The translations under genes were made by a program, and so were the position numbers. Below, piece by piece: positions 18,602 through 26,125 of a stretch of 64,000 nucleotides of DNA (position 1 is the stretch's first letter; each line of letters begins with the position of its first letter). Below the pieces are notes generated by a model. The model ran no database searches. It saw nothing but the letters and a program-made list of their open reading frames with translations, and had not been told where the DNA came from. Origin of the DNA: Candidatus Aalborgicola lynettensis (GTDB lineage Bacteria; Pseudomonadota; Gammaproteobacteria; Burkholderiales; Burkholderiaceae_C); the NCBI GenBank assembly GCA_016719405.1, contig JADJZE010000019.1, forward strand, positions 15,302 to 79,301, given 5' to 3'.

Positions 18602-19390
18602 TCACGCAAACAAGGCCGCCAGCGCTTCGCCCGGCTCGGGCGCACGCATAAACGCCTCACCCACCAGAAACGTATGCACGCCGGCGGAGCCCATACGCAA
18701 CACATCGTCACGGGTCTGGATGCCGCTCTCGGTGACCAGAATTCGGTCTGCTGGAACTGCCGCGCGCAACGCCAAAGTGGTATCCAGATTCACCTCAAAG
18801 GTTTTCAGGTTGCGGTTATTGATACCCAGCAGCGGCGTTTTCAGCCTCAACGCGCGATCGAGTTCGGCACCGTCATGCACCTCCACCAACACCGCCATAT
18901 CCAACCCCAGGGCGATGGCCTCTAAATCCTTCATCTGCGCATCGTCAAGGCAGGCCGCAATCAGCAAAATGCAGTCGGCGCCCATGGCACGGGATTCGTA
19001 GATTTGGTACGCATCGACCATAAAGTCCTTGCGCAGCACCGGCAACTGGCACGATGCACGGGCTTGCTTGAGGAAGTCGGGCTCGCCCTGAAAAAACTGC
19101 CGGTCGGTCAGTACCGACAGACAAGCGGCACCGTTTTCGGCGTAGCTTTGGGCAATGTCGGCGGGAATAAAGTCGTCGCGCAACACCCCCTTGCTGGGGC
19201 TGGCCTTTTTGATCTCGGCAATCACCGCGGGTCGGCCCGCGGCGATCTTGGCGCGCAAGGCGCCCACAAAGTCCCGCGTCAGCACCCGGCTCTCGGCGTC
19301 GGCACGCACCAGCTCCAACGGTTTGCGCTTCAACGCGGCCGCCACTTCCTGGCGTTTCACGGCCACAATTTTGTCCAAAATATCACTCAT
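18602..19390 (-). CDS. trpC: Indole-3-glycerol phosphate synthase
   Basis: TrpC closes the indole ring in tryptophan synthesis, converting carboxyphenylaminodeoxyribulose phosphate to indole glycerol phosphate. The 262-residue TIM barrel shows IAEIKKASPSKGVLR, LRKDFMVDAYQIYESRAMGA, GINNRNLKTFEV and LVTESGIQTRDDV, which carry the catalytic lysines and glutamates. The ATG at 19390 is preceded by AGGAAG. A TTG four codons upstream is possible. It is not fused to trpF. Confidence 0.97.
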   Translation of the reverse strand: MSDILDKIVAVKRQEVAAALKRKPLELVRADAESRVLTRDFVGALRAKIAAGRPAVIAEIKKASPSKGVLRDDFIPADIAQSYAENGAACLSVLTDRQFFQGEPDFLKQARASCQLPVLRKDFMVDAYQIYESRAMGADCILLIAACLDDAQMKDLEAIALGLDMAVLVEVHDGAELDRALRLKTPLLGINNRNLKTFEVNLDTTLALRAAVPADRILVTESGIQTRDDVLRMGSAGVHTFLVGEAFMRAPEPGEALAALFA

Positions 19391-19525
19391 GTTCTTCCTC
19401 AAGGTTGGGAGACAGGGCCACTAATCTGCCCCCTCCATGCGTACATCGGCCAGGGACAGCGCCAGGGTTTGCCCGGCTAGCTTACCGGCCCACTGCGGGT
19501 CAGCCCAAAGATTGATCCCGCAAAA

Positions 19526-20560
19526 CTACGTTTTTGCGAGTTCGCCGGATCGTTGGATCAGCGCCTGCAGTTTGGCCTTGGCCGCTCCTGATTCAATAGC
19601 TGCTTGCGCACGCTCCATGCCGCCTACGATGCTATTGACCACATTGGCGGCGTACAGTGCAACGCCGGCATTCAGTACCACAATGTCCTTGGCCACACCG
19701 GCCTGGTTATCCAGCACGCCCAGCAACATGGCCTTGGACTGCTCAGCAGTCTCCACCTTCAGTGCGCGGGTGCTGGCCATGGTCAGGCCGAAGTCTTCCG
19801 GGTGGATTTCGTATTCGGTGACATCCCCATCTTTCAACTCCCCCACCAGCGTGGCAGCCCCCAGACTCACCTCGTCCAGGCCATCTTTGCCGTACACCAC
19901 CAGGGCGTGTTCGGCGCCCAGGCGTTGCAGCGCGCGCACCTGAATACCCACCAGATCGGGGTGAAAAACCCCCATCAAGATATTGGGCGCACCGGCCGGG
20001 TTGGTCAGCGGCCCCAGAATGTTGAAAAGGGTCTTGATACCCAACTCACGGCGCACGGGGGCCACATTTTTCATGGCCGGATGGTGGTTGGGCGCGAACA
20101 TGAAGCCCACACCCACGTCCTGCATGCACTGCGCAATGGCCGCCGGGGACAAGTTGATGTTGAGCCCCAGGGCTTCGAGCACATCGGCGCTGCCGCTTTT
20201 GCTGCTGACACTGCGCCCGCCGTGCTTGCTGACCTTGGCGCCCGCTGCCGCCGCCACAAACATGGCACAGGTGGAAATGTTAAACGTGTGCGAACCGTCG
20301 CCGCCCGTGCCCACAATGTCCACCAGATGGTTTTTGTCCGCCACGTCCACCTTGGTGGAGAACTCGCGCATGACCTGCGCGGCGGCTGTGATCTCGCCAA
20401 TGGTTTCTTTCTTGACGCGCAGGCCGGTGATGAGCGCCGCCATCATGACCGGCGACATCTCGCCCGCCATGATTTGGCGCATCAGGTGCAGCATCTCGTC
20501 ATGGAAGATTTCGCGGTGTTCAATGACGCGCTGCAGCGCCTGCTGGGGGGTGATGGGCAT
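19526..20560 (-). CDS. trpD: Anthranilate phosphoribosyltransferase
   Basis: TrpD attaches phosphoribose to anthranilate. The 344 residues show the PRPP-binding motif GTGGDGSHTFNIST, KHGGRSVSSKSGSADVLEALG and FMFAPNHHPAMKNVAPVRRELG, all intact. The C-terminal coding segment 19590-19615 reads on the plus strand AATAGCTGCTTGCGCACGCT, identical to the core of a dispersed repeat found elsewhere in this window. The end of the protein may therefore come partly from that repeat. It is separated from trpC by about 135 bases in which I see no gene. Confidence 0.96.
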   Translation of the reverse strand: MPITPQQALQRVIEHREIFHDEMLHLMRQIMAGEMSPVMMAALITGLRVKKETIGEITAAAQVMREFSTKVDVADKNHLVDIVGTGGDGSHTFNISTCAMFVAAAAGAKVSKHGGRSVSSKSGSADVLEALGLNINLSPAAIAQCMQDVGVGFMFAPNHHPAMKNVAPVRRELGIKTLFNILGPLTNPAGAPNILMGVFHPDLVGIQVRALQRLGAEHALVVYGKDGLDEVSLGAATLVGELKDGDVTEYEIHPEDFGLTMASTRALKVETAEQSKAMLLGVLDNQAGVAKDIVVLNAGVALYAANVVNSIVGGMERAQAAIESGAAKAKLQALIQRSGELAKT

Positions 20561-20592
20561 GGGTTCTCCTCAGAATGGGGTTACAAGCTTTT

Positions 20593-20645
20593 TAGCCATT
20601 TCCGCACGCTGGACGTGCGCAAGCAGCTATAACTTTGATAGCAAT
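20593..20645. repeat. Dispersed ATAGCTGCTTGCGC repeat, copy in the trpG-trpD gap
   Basis: On the minus strand this copy reads GCTATCAAAGTTATAGCTG followed by CTTGCGCACGTCCAGCGTGCGG. It fills most of the gap between trpG and trpD. TGCGCACG and CGTGCG can pair. Related copies are at 32405, 33448, 38474 and 53399. Confidence 0.75.
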
Positions 20646-20649
20646 CAGG

Positions 20650-21225
20650 TTACCGAAGGAAGTTCTGCAGCATGGCGTGCCCATGCTCGGTAAGAATGGA
20701 CTCGGGGTGAAACTGCACCCCCTCCACGCGCACGGCGTCCGCCAGACCGGTGTGGCGCACGCCCATGATCTCACCGTCATCGGTCCAGGCGGTAATGGCC
20801 AATTCTTTCGGGCAGGTCGCGCGCTCAATCGCCAACGAGTGGTAGCGATTGACCGTGAACTGCTGGGGCAGCCCGGCAAACACCCCCTCTTGCGTGGTGG
20901 TGATGACGCTGGTTTTGCCATGCATCAGCGCCTGCGCCCGGACGATCGTTCCGCCCAGTGCCGCGCCAATACTTTGGTGCCCCAAACACACCCCCAAAAT
21001 CGGCAACTTGCCCATAAAGTGCTGGATGGCGGCCACCGAAATACCCGCCTCAGCCGGTGAACACGGCCCCGGCGACACCACCAGCCGGTCCGGCTGGCGT
21101 GCGGCAATGCCCTCCACCGTGATTTCGTCGTTGCGAAACACCTCCACCTGCGCGCCCAACTCGCCAAAGTACTGGACGATGTTGTAGGTAAAGCTGTCGT
21201 AGTTGTCGATCATCAGCAGTTTCAT
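20650..21225 (-). CDS. trpG: Anthranilate synthase component II (glutamine amidotransferase)
   Basis: TrpG releases ammonia from glutamine for TrpE. The 191 residues are a class I amidotransferase with the nucleophile cysteine in GVCLGHQSIGAALGG, the oxyanion segment VVSPGPCSPAEAGIS, and the catalytic His-Glu in VQFHPESILTEHG. Its ATG overlaps the stop of the chorismate mutase gene as ATGA. The same protein may also serve folate synthesis, as in many proteobacteria. Confidence 0.97.
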   Translation of the reverse strand: MKLLMIDNYDSFTYNIVQYFGELGAQVEVFRNDEITVEGIAARQPDRLVVSPGPCSPAEAGISVAAIQHFMGKLPILGVCLGHQSIGAALGGTIVRAQALMHGKTSVITTTQEGVFAGLPQQFTVNRYHSLAIERATCPKELAITAWTDDGEIMGVRHTGLADAVRVEGVQFHPESILTEHGHAMLQNFLR

Positions 21226-21707
21226 AATCCATTCCCTCCTGCGCTGGTCAGGTTGTGTACAGCGCCGCCCCCCAAGAGGCCGCTCGTTTCTTCGGATGAC
21301 ACGGCAGCGCTCGCGGCCCCGCTCTGCCCTTCGCCACGCAGGCGCGCGAATTCGCGGTGTTCAAAGTCAATGCACACCTCCATCAGGCTGCGGTAGATGG
21401 CCTCCAGCACCTCGGGCGAACCGCCCTCGGCCATGGCGCGTGCACGCACCCGGTCCACAATGGCCTGGATGCGACCTTCGTCGCGCACCTGGGAGGCGTT
21501 TTGTTTGATGCGGGCGGCCTGCGTCATGTAACCGGTGCGCTGCACCAGCAGCGGCACCAGAATGTCGTCCAGCGCGTCCACACAGCGGCGCACATCGGCC
21601 ATGGTGGTGCAAGGCTGCACAGTGTGTATGGCCTGGTGCACGGGTAAACCTTCGCCCTGCGGGCTGCGGTGCGTACTGGCTTGGGGGTGGCCCGGCGCGG
21701 CGTTCAT
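21222..21707 (-). CDS. Chorismate mutase (AroQ type) inside the trp operon
   Basis: Chorismate mutase converts chorismate to prephenate for phenylalanine and tyrosine. The helical AroQ core spans about residues 35-125 (MADVRRCVDALDDILVPLL, RTGYMTQAARIKQ, RDEGRIQAIVDRVRARA), carrying the expected arginines and lysine. It overlaps trpE upstream and trpG downstream by 4 bases each (ATGA). The N-terminal 30 and C-terminal 35 residues are low-complexity. The tail DNA (21262-21310) resembles the GC-rich dispersed repeat seen in trpE and recG. It is a stand-alone enzyme without a prephenate dehydratase domain. Confidence 0.85.
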   Translation of the reverse strand: MNAAPGHPQASTHRSPQGEGLPVHQAIHTVQPCTTMADVRRCVDALDDILVPLLVQRTGYMTQAARIKQNASQVRDEGRIQAIVDRVRARAMAEGGSPEVLEAIYRSLMEVCIDFEHREFARLRGEGQSGAASAAVSSEETSGLLGGGAVHNLTSAGGNGL

Positions 21708-23404
21708 TCCAATCCCTCCTCAACCAGTTCGGCCGCGCGCAGCAGGGCACGGGCCTTGGCTTCGGTCTCGGCCCACTCCAGCTCGGGCACGCTGTCGGCC
21801 ACCACTCCGGCTGCCGCCTGCACGTACAGGGTTTCGTTTTTGATGATGCCGGTGCGGATGGCAATGGCCACGTCCATATCCCCGGCATAACTCAGGTAAC
21901 CGCAGGCGCCACCATAAATACCCCGCTTGATAGGCTCCAACTGGTCAATCAGCTCCATGGCGTGCACCTTGGGCGCACCGGTGAGTGTGCCAGCCGGAAA
22001 GGTGGCCTTGAGCACATCCATGCTGGTCATGCCATCGAGCAGCGTGCCCTCGACGTTGCTCACGATGTGCATGACGTGGCTGTAGCGCTCCACACAAAAG
22101 GCGTCGGATACCTTGACGCTGCCAATTTTGGCGATGCGACCAATGTCGTTGCGCGCCAGGTCGATCAGCATCACGTGCTCGGCGCGCTCCTTGGGGTCGT
22201 TGATGAGTTCGACCTCGGCGGCCTTGTCCAGCTCCGGCGTGGCGCCACGCGGGCGTGTGCCTGCAAGGGGACGAATGGTGATTTTTTTCTCCACTGCGGC
22301 ATCGAGCGGCGCTGGGCCGCCCCGAGCGGCGAGAGCCCCCTCGGGGCTGAGTGCCGCCGCTGCCCCATTGCCTGCGCAGGCCGGGACGGCCTGAATCGGT
22401 GTTGACTCTGGCAACAGCGCGTCTTGCAAGGGTAGCGAACCACTCGCAGAGGGGGAGCGTGGGGGCAAAGTCTCCTGGCGGACAAGAATCTCCGGCGATG
22501 CCCCCACCACCTGGAAGTCGCCAAAATCGTAGTAATACATATACGGGCTGGGGTTCAGCGCCCGCAACGCCCGGTACAGCGACAAGGGGGATGCGGTGTA
22601 ACGCTTTTTTATACGCTGGCCCACCTGCACCTGCATAAAGTCGCCACCGGCAATCAGTGCCTTGGCACGCACCACGGCGGCCAGGTAATCGGCCTTGGCA
22701 AAGTCGCGCTGCACCGGCTGGGCGGGCGAGGGATTGACCGCCGGTACCCGCACCGCCTGTGCCAGGCGGGCTTTGAGCGCGTGCAGACGCTGTGTGGCAC
22801 GGGCCAGCGCGTCCGGCTGGGCCGGGTCGGCGTAGACGATCAAGTGCAATTTGCCCGACAGGTTATCAATGACCGCCAGCTCTTCACACTGCAGCAACAA
22901 AATGTCGGGGCAACCCAACTCGTCGGGCGGGCAACTGGCTTCGAGCTTTTTCTCGATGTAGCGCACCGCGTCGTAACCAAAGTAGCCGGCCAAACCGCCG
23001 CAAAAACGGGGCAAACCGGGCTGCAGCGCCACCTTGAAACGCTGCTGGTAGGCGGCGATAAAGTCCAGCGGATTGGCGTGCGAGGTTTCCACCACCACGC
23101 CATCGGTCACCACCTCGGTGCGGGCATCGGCACCAAACCCGCTGGCACGCACCAGGGTGCGGGCGGGCAAGCCGATAAAGCTGTAGCGCCCAAAGCGCTC
23201 GCCACCCACCACCGATTCAAGCAAAAAGCTGAAGGTACCCGGGTTCGGGCCGTCGCCCAAGCCACTGGCGCTCGGGTCGCTCTGACTGTGTGCCAGCTTC
23301 AGGTACAGGGACAAGGGCGTCTCCAGGTCGGCAAAGACCTGCGCCATCACGGGGATGCGGTTGTAGCCCTGCGCGTGCAGGGACTGGAATTCGGTTTCAT
23401 TCAT
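21704..23404 (-). CDS. trpE: Anthranilate synthase component I
   Basis: TrpE makes anthranilate from chorismate with ammonia supplied by TrpG. The 566-residue product is longer than the usual roughly 500 because a proline-, alanine- and glycine-rich stretch of some 60 residues lies between VVGASPEILVRQE and KKITIRPLAGTRPRG. The flanking active-site motifs (IRPLAGTRPRGATPELD, LIDLARNDIGRIA, VEGTLLDGMTSMDVL, PAGTLTGAPKVHAMELID) are intact, so the insertion is probably a surface loop. An ATG at 23404 follows a GTG; either may start it. It is the first gene of the trp operon. Confidence 0.95.
   Translation of the reverse strand: MNETEFQSLHAQGYNRIPVMAQVFADLETPLSLYLKLAHSQSDPSASGLGDGPNPGTFSFLLESVVGGERFGRYSFIGLPARTLVRASGFGADARTEVVTDGVVVETSHANPLDFIAAYQQRFKVALQPGLPRFCGGLAGYFGYDAVRYIEKKLEASCPPDELGCPDILLLQCEELAVIDNLSGKLHLIVYADPAQPDALARATQRLHALKARLAQAVRVPAVNPSPAQPVQRDFAKADYLAAVVRAKALIAGGDFMQVQVGQRIKKRYTASPLSLYRALRALNPSPYMYYYDFGDFQVVGASPEILVRQETLPPRSPSASGSLPLQDALLPESTPIQAVPACAGNGAAAALSPEGALAARGGPAPLDAAVEKKITIRPLAGTRPRGATPELDKAAEVELINDPKERAEHVMLIDLARNDIGRIAKIGSVKVSDAFCVERYSHVMHIVSNVEGTLLDGMTSMDVLKATFPAGTLTGAPKVHAMELIDQLEPIKRGIYGGACGYLSYAGDMDVAIAIRTGIIKNETLYVQAAAGVVADSVPELEWAETEAKARALLRAAELVEEGLE
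22309..22366. repeat. GC-rich dispersed repeat inside trpE
   Basis: On the minus strand this stretch contains AGCCCCGAGGGGGCTC, then CGCTCGGGGCGGCCCAGCG. It shares the outline (inverted C and G runs, then a CTTGGGGCGGCCCGGCG-like block) with the elements at 42838, 56285 and 59140. It lies in frame within the extra segment of TrpE. Confidence 0.6.
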
Positions 23405-23833
23405 CACAATGGAATGCCTTTCTATGTCGAGGCAGGGGCATTGGCATCATGCCAAACTGCCGCGCCGACACCGCAGAGGCGGTGTAAGGAAACGAGGTGT
23501 ATTTTGTGGGGTTTTGCGTGCGGCACCGGCACAACCCCCGCAAGGATCAGGCCCGGCGCAGCGCGCAGCGCGAACGGCTTACGGTCAGCGTACGCCAGGG
23601 CCAGGCTCCCCGGTCGCTACAACCCGTAATAAAGATGCGGTGAATAAACATGCTGCCAGTGTAGCAAACCCACAAACCCGACCACTCCAGGGGCCTGCCG
23701 CACGCCCGTTCTCACCGCACGGGCACACGAAAGTCAGATTGGTGAAAACCCTTACATCTTACTGACAGTGTGCAGCGCAGAATACCCGAGGACAAATGTG
23801 ACAGTTTTAATAACTCCAGAGGTTCAGTTCCCT
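23405..23833. other. Non-coding gap between trpE and the chalcone isomerase-like genes
   Basis: This is a divergent gap of about 430 bases. I see no gene and no tryptophan-rich leader peptide upstream of trpE. A small perfect hairpin (ACACCGC, 4-base loop, GCGGTGT) lies at 23468-23485 without a T run. Promoters for trpE and for the plus-strand genes should lie here, but I could not identify convincing boxes. Confidence 0.6.
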
Positions 23834-24415
23834 ATGCATTTTTTCAAACCCCTGTTAACCGCCGCCATCGCCCTCGTTGTAAGCGCTGCCGCCTTGGCGG
23901 CCCCCATCGAGTTGGCCGGTGTCAAAGTGGAAGACACCGCGACCGTTTCCGGCACCAAGTTACAACTCAATGGCGCAGGCATCCGCTACAAATTTGTCAA
24001 GGTATACGTTGGCAGCCTGTACACGACGAAAAAGGTACACACACTGGATGAGTTGCTCGCCGCACCGGGCCCCAAGCGTTTGCAGATGACCTTTGTGCGC
24101 GAAATGGAGAGCTCGCCGCTGGGCAAGTTATTCACCCGGGGCGTGGAAGACAACGTCGCCAAGGCCAACCTCTCCAAACTGATTCCCTCCATCATTCGCA
24201 TGGGCGAAATTTTCTCGGCCACCAAGTCGTTTGCACCGGGTGACAGCATCATTCTGGACTGGGTTCCCGGCACGGGGCTGATCATCACGGTCAAAGGCAA
24301 ACCGTGGGGCGAGCCCTTCACAGAACCCGAGTTCTTTGCCGCCATGATGGCCATCTGGTTTGGCCCCAACCCGGGCGACTGGAAACTCAAAGACGCCATG
24401 CTGGACGCAAAGTAA
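23834..24415 (+). CDS. Chalcone isomerase-like exported protein, copy 1
   Basis: The 193-residue protein starts with a signal peptide (FKPLLTAAIALVVSAAALAA) followed by PIELAGVKVEDTATVSGTKL. The body (GAGIRYKFVKVYVGSLYTTK, PKRLQMTFVREM, DSIILDWVPGTGLIITVKGK, IWFGPNPGDWKLKDAMLD) matches the bacterial chalcone isomerase-like family, periplasmic proteins with the plant enzyme fold but no shown isomerase activity. I chose the internal ATG at 23834 because the signal peptide begins there. Two further copies follow in tandem. Copy 1 is clearly diverged from copies 2 and 3 and is probably the ancestral member. Confidence 0.8.
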   Translation: MHFFKPLLTAAIALVVSAAALAAPIELAGVKVEDTATVSGTKLQLNGAGIRYKFVKVYVGSLYTTKKVHTLDELLAAPGPKRLQMTFVREMESSPLGKLFTRGVEDNVAKANLSKLIPSIIRMGEIFSATKSFAPGDSIILDWVPGTGLIITVKGKPWGEPFTEPEFFAAMMAIWFGPNPGDWKLKDAMLDAK

Positions 24416-25943
24416 TTGACGCCCTTCTGTTTTCACCCTGCGGGCCCGTTTCCCCAGCTGGCGTGTTGCGGCCAACAGCGTATCGCGGGTTCGCCCCATC
24501 CCCCGGACTGTGCGAATCAGCGGCCTCCTGCACCACACACACCGTTGTGGTGGCAGGCGGCTGCATTCCATTTTGATTTTTGAGAGGAAATACAAACCAT
24601 GCGTTTTATGAAACCATTACTGGGTGTCATTGTGTCCGCGCTACTTAGCGCATCGGCCATGGCAGCCACCATCGACCTGGCGGGCGTCAAGGTTGAAGAC
24701 AGTGCAGTGGTTGGCGGAGCCAAACTACCCCTCAACGGCGCCGGCATTCGTGTCAAGTTCCTGAAAATTTACGTTGGTGAATTGTTTGTTGGCAAAAAGG
24801 TGCACACGCTGCAGGAATTGATTGCCGCGCCCGGCCCCAAGCGCCTGAAAATGACTTTTCTGCGCGAAGTCGATTCCAGTGCATTTGGCAAGTTGCTCAC
24901 CCGTGGCGTACAGGACAACGTGGCCAAAGACCAGTACTCCCGCATGGTGCCCGGCCTGATCCGCATGGGTGAAATGTTTGGTTCCAACAAGTCACTGGGC
25001 CCCGGCGATGTGGTCACCAATGACTGGATTCCCGGCACCGGCCTGGTCGTCACCGTTAAAGGCAAAGTGCAAGGCGAACCCATTACCGACCCGGAGTTTT
25101 TCCAGGGCCTAATGTCCATCTGGTTTGGCCCCAACCCCGGCGACTGGAAACTCAAAGACGCCATGCTGGACGTGAAGTAATTGACGCCCTTCTGTTTTCA
25201 CCCTGCGGGCCCGTTTCCCCAGCTGGCGTGTTGCGGCCAACAGCGTATCGCGGGTTCGCCCCATCCCCCGGACTGTGCGAATCAGCGGCCTCCTGCACCA
25301 CACACACCGTTGTGGTGGCAGGCGGCTGCATTCCATTTTGATTTTTGAGAGGAAATACAAACCATGCGTTTTATGAAACCATTACTGGGTGTCATTGTGT
25401 CCGCGCTACTTAGCGCATCGGCCATGGCAGCCACCATCGACCTGGCGGGCGTCAAGGTTGAAGACAGTGCAGTGGTTGGCGGAGCCAAACTACCCCTCAA
25501 CGGCGCCGGCATTCGTGTCAAGTTCCTGAAAATTTACGTTGGTGAATTGTTTGTTGGCAAAAGGTGCACACGCTGCAGGAATTGATTGCCGCGCCCGGCC
25601 CCAAGCGCCTGAAAATGACTTTTCTGCGCGAAGTCGATTCCAATGCATTTGGCAAGTTGCTCACCCGTGGCGTACAGGACAACGTGGCCAAAGACCAGTT
25701 TTCCCGCATGGTGCCCGGCCTGATCCGCATGGGTGAAATGTTTGGTTCCATCAAGTCACTGGGCCCCGGCGATGTGGTCACCGATGACTGGATTCCCGGC
25801 ACCGGCCTGGTGGTCACCGTCAATGGCAAAGTTCAGGGTGAACCGATTACCGACCCGGAGTTTTTCCACGGACTGATGTCAATCTGGTTTGGCCCCAACC
25901 CCGGCGACTGGAAACTCAAAGACGCCATGCTGGACGTGAAGTA
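24413..25943. repeat. Direct tandem duplication, unit about 765 bases (24413-25177 and 25178-25943)
   Basis: The 183-base spacer after copy 1 (from its stop codon) reappears unchanged after copy 2, and the first roughly 200 coding bases of copies 2 and 3 are also identical. The start codons are 765 bases apart. After a one-base deletion at about 25560 the two units differ by scattered substitutions, which become denser near the 3' end. This is the pattern of unequal crossing over or partial gene conversion. Confidence 0.92.
24599..25180 (+). CDS. Chalcone isomerase-like exported protein, copy 2
   Basis: This is a 193-residue intact member of the same family. A signal peptide (LLGVIVSALLSASAMA) is followed by ATIDLAGVKVEDSAVVGGAK, and the conserved end DWIPGTGLVVTVKGK and IWFGPNPGDWKLKDAMLDVK is present. 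A ribosome-binding sequence GAGAGG lies before the ATG. Its upstream spacer is duplicated in front of copy 3. No catalytic function can be claimed. The chalcone isomerase fold in bacteria is also associated with fatty-acid binding, which remains a guess here. Confidence 0.8.
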   Translation: MRFMKPLLGVIVSALLSASAMAATIDLAGVKVEDSAVVGGAKLPLNGAGIRVKFLKIYVGELFVGKKVHTLQELIAAPGPKRLKMTFLREVDSSAFGKLLTRGVQDNVAKDQYSRMVPGLIRMGEMFGSNKSLGPGDVVTNDWIPGTGLVVTVKGKVQGEPITDPEFFQGLMSIWFGPNPGDWKLKDAMLDVK

Positions 25944-25944
25944 A
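25364..25944 (+). pseudogene. Chalcone isomerase-like protein, copy 3, with a one-base frameshift
   Basis: The first 66 codons are identical to copy 2. Then a run of five A in copy 2 (GGCAAAAAGG, near 24794) is only four A here (near 25560), which shifts the frame and ends the product at 73 residues. The remaining reading frame from 25564 continues the family sequence to the normal end (DWKLKDAMLDVK) with several changes, such as S to N and Y to F. The downstream part is well conserved, so the break is recent, phase-variable, or a sequencing error in a homopolymer. Confidence 0.8.
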
Positions 25945-25984
25945 GCGCCCTCGCAACCCCTCCCACCCCCCCCTGCCCGGCAAC

Positions 25985-26005
25985 CCTGCCCGGCAGGTTT
26001 TTTTT
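25985..26005 (+). terminator. Rho-independent terminator after the chalcone isomerase-like cluster
   Basis: CCTGC and GCAGG pair around a 3-base loop (25985-25997), followed by eight T residues. An outer CCTGCC at 25972 can extend an alternative stem. It lies 40 bases after the third copy and before the chemoreceptor gene. Confidence 0.8.
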
Positions 26006-26125
26006 CGCCGCCACACACCGGCAGCGCAATGGCATTTGGCACGCGACAACGGCGCTGAAAGTCGTTACAGTGTTTAACCGACTTTTCACCGGCGTTACTT
26101 CTTTCTGCTTGCAAAGGACATTGTC

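Noticed and set aside
19403..19525. Small gene between trpC and trpD
   Set aside because: No frame with a start, ribosome-binding site and recognisable product; probably a spacer.
23405..23704. Tryptophan attenuator and leader peptide before trpE
   Set aside because: No short ORF with consecutive TGG codons and no hairpin with a T run was found.
23834..25944. Chalcone isomerase cluster as a flavonoid pathway
   Set aside because: No other flavonoid or phenylpropanoid gene is nearby, and bacterial family members of this exported type have no shown isomerase activity.
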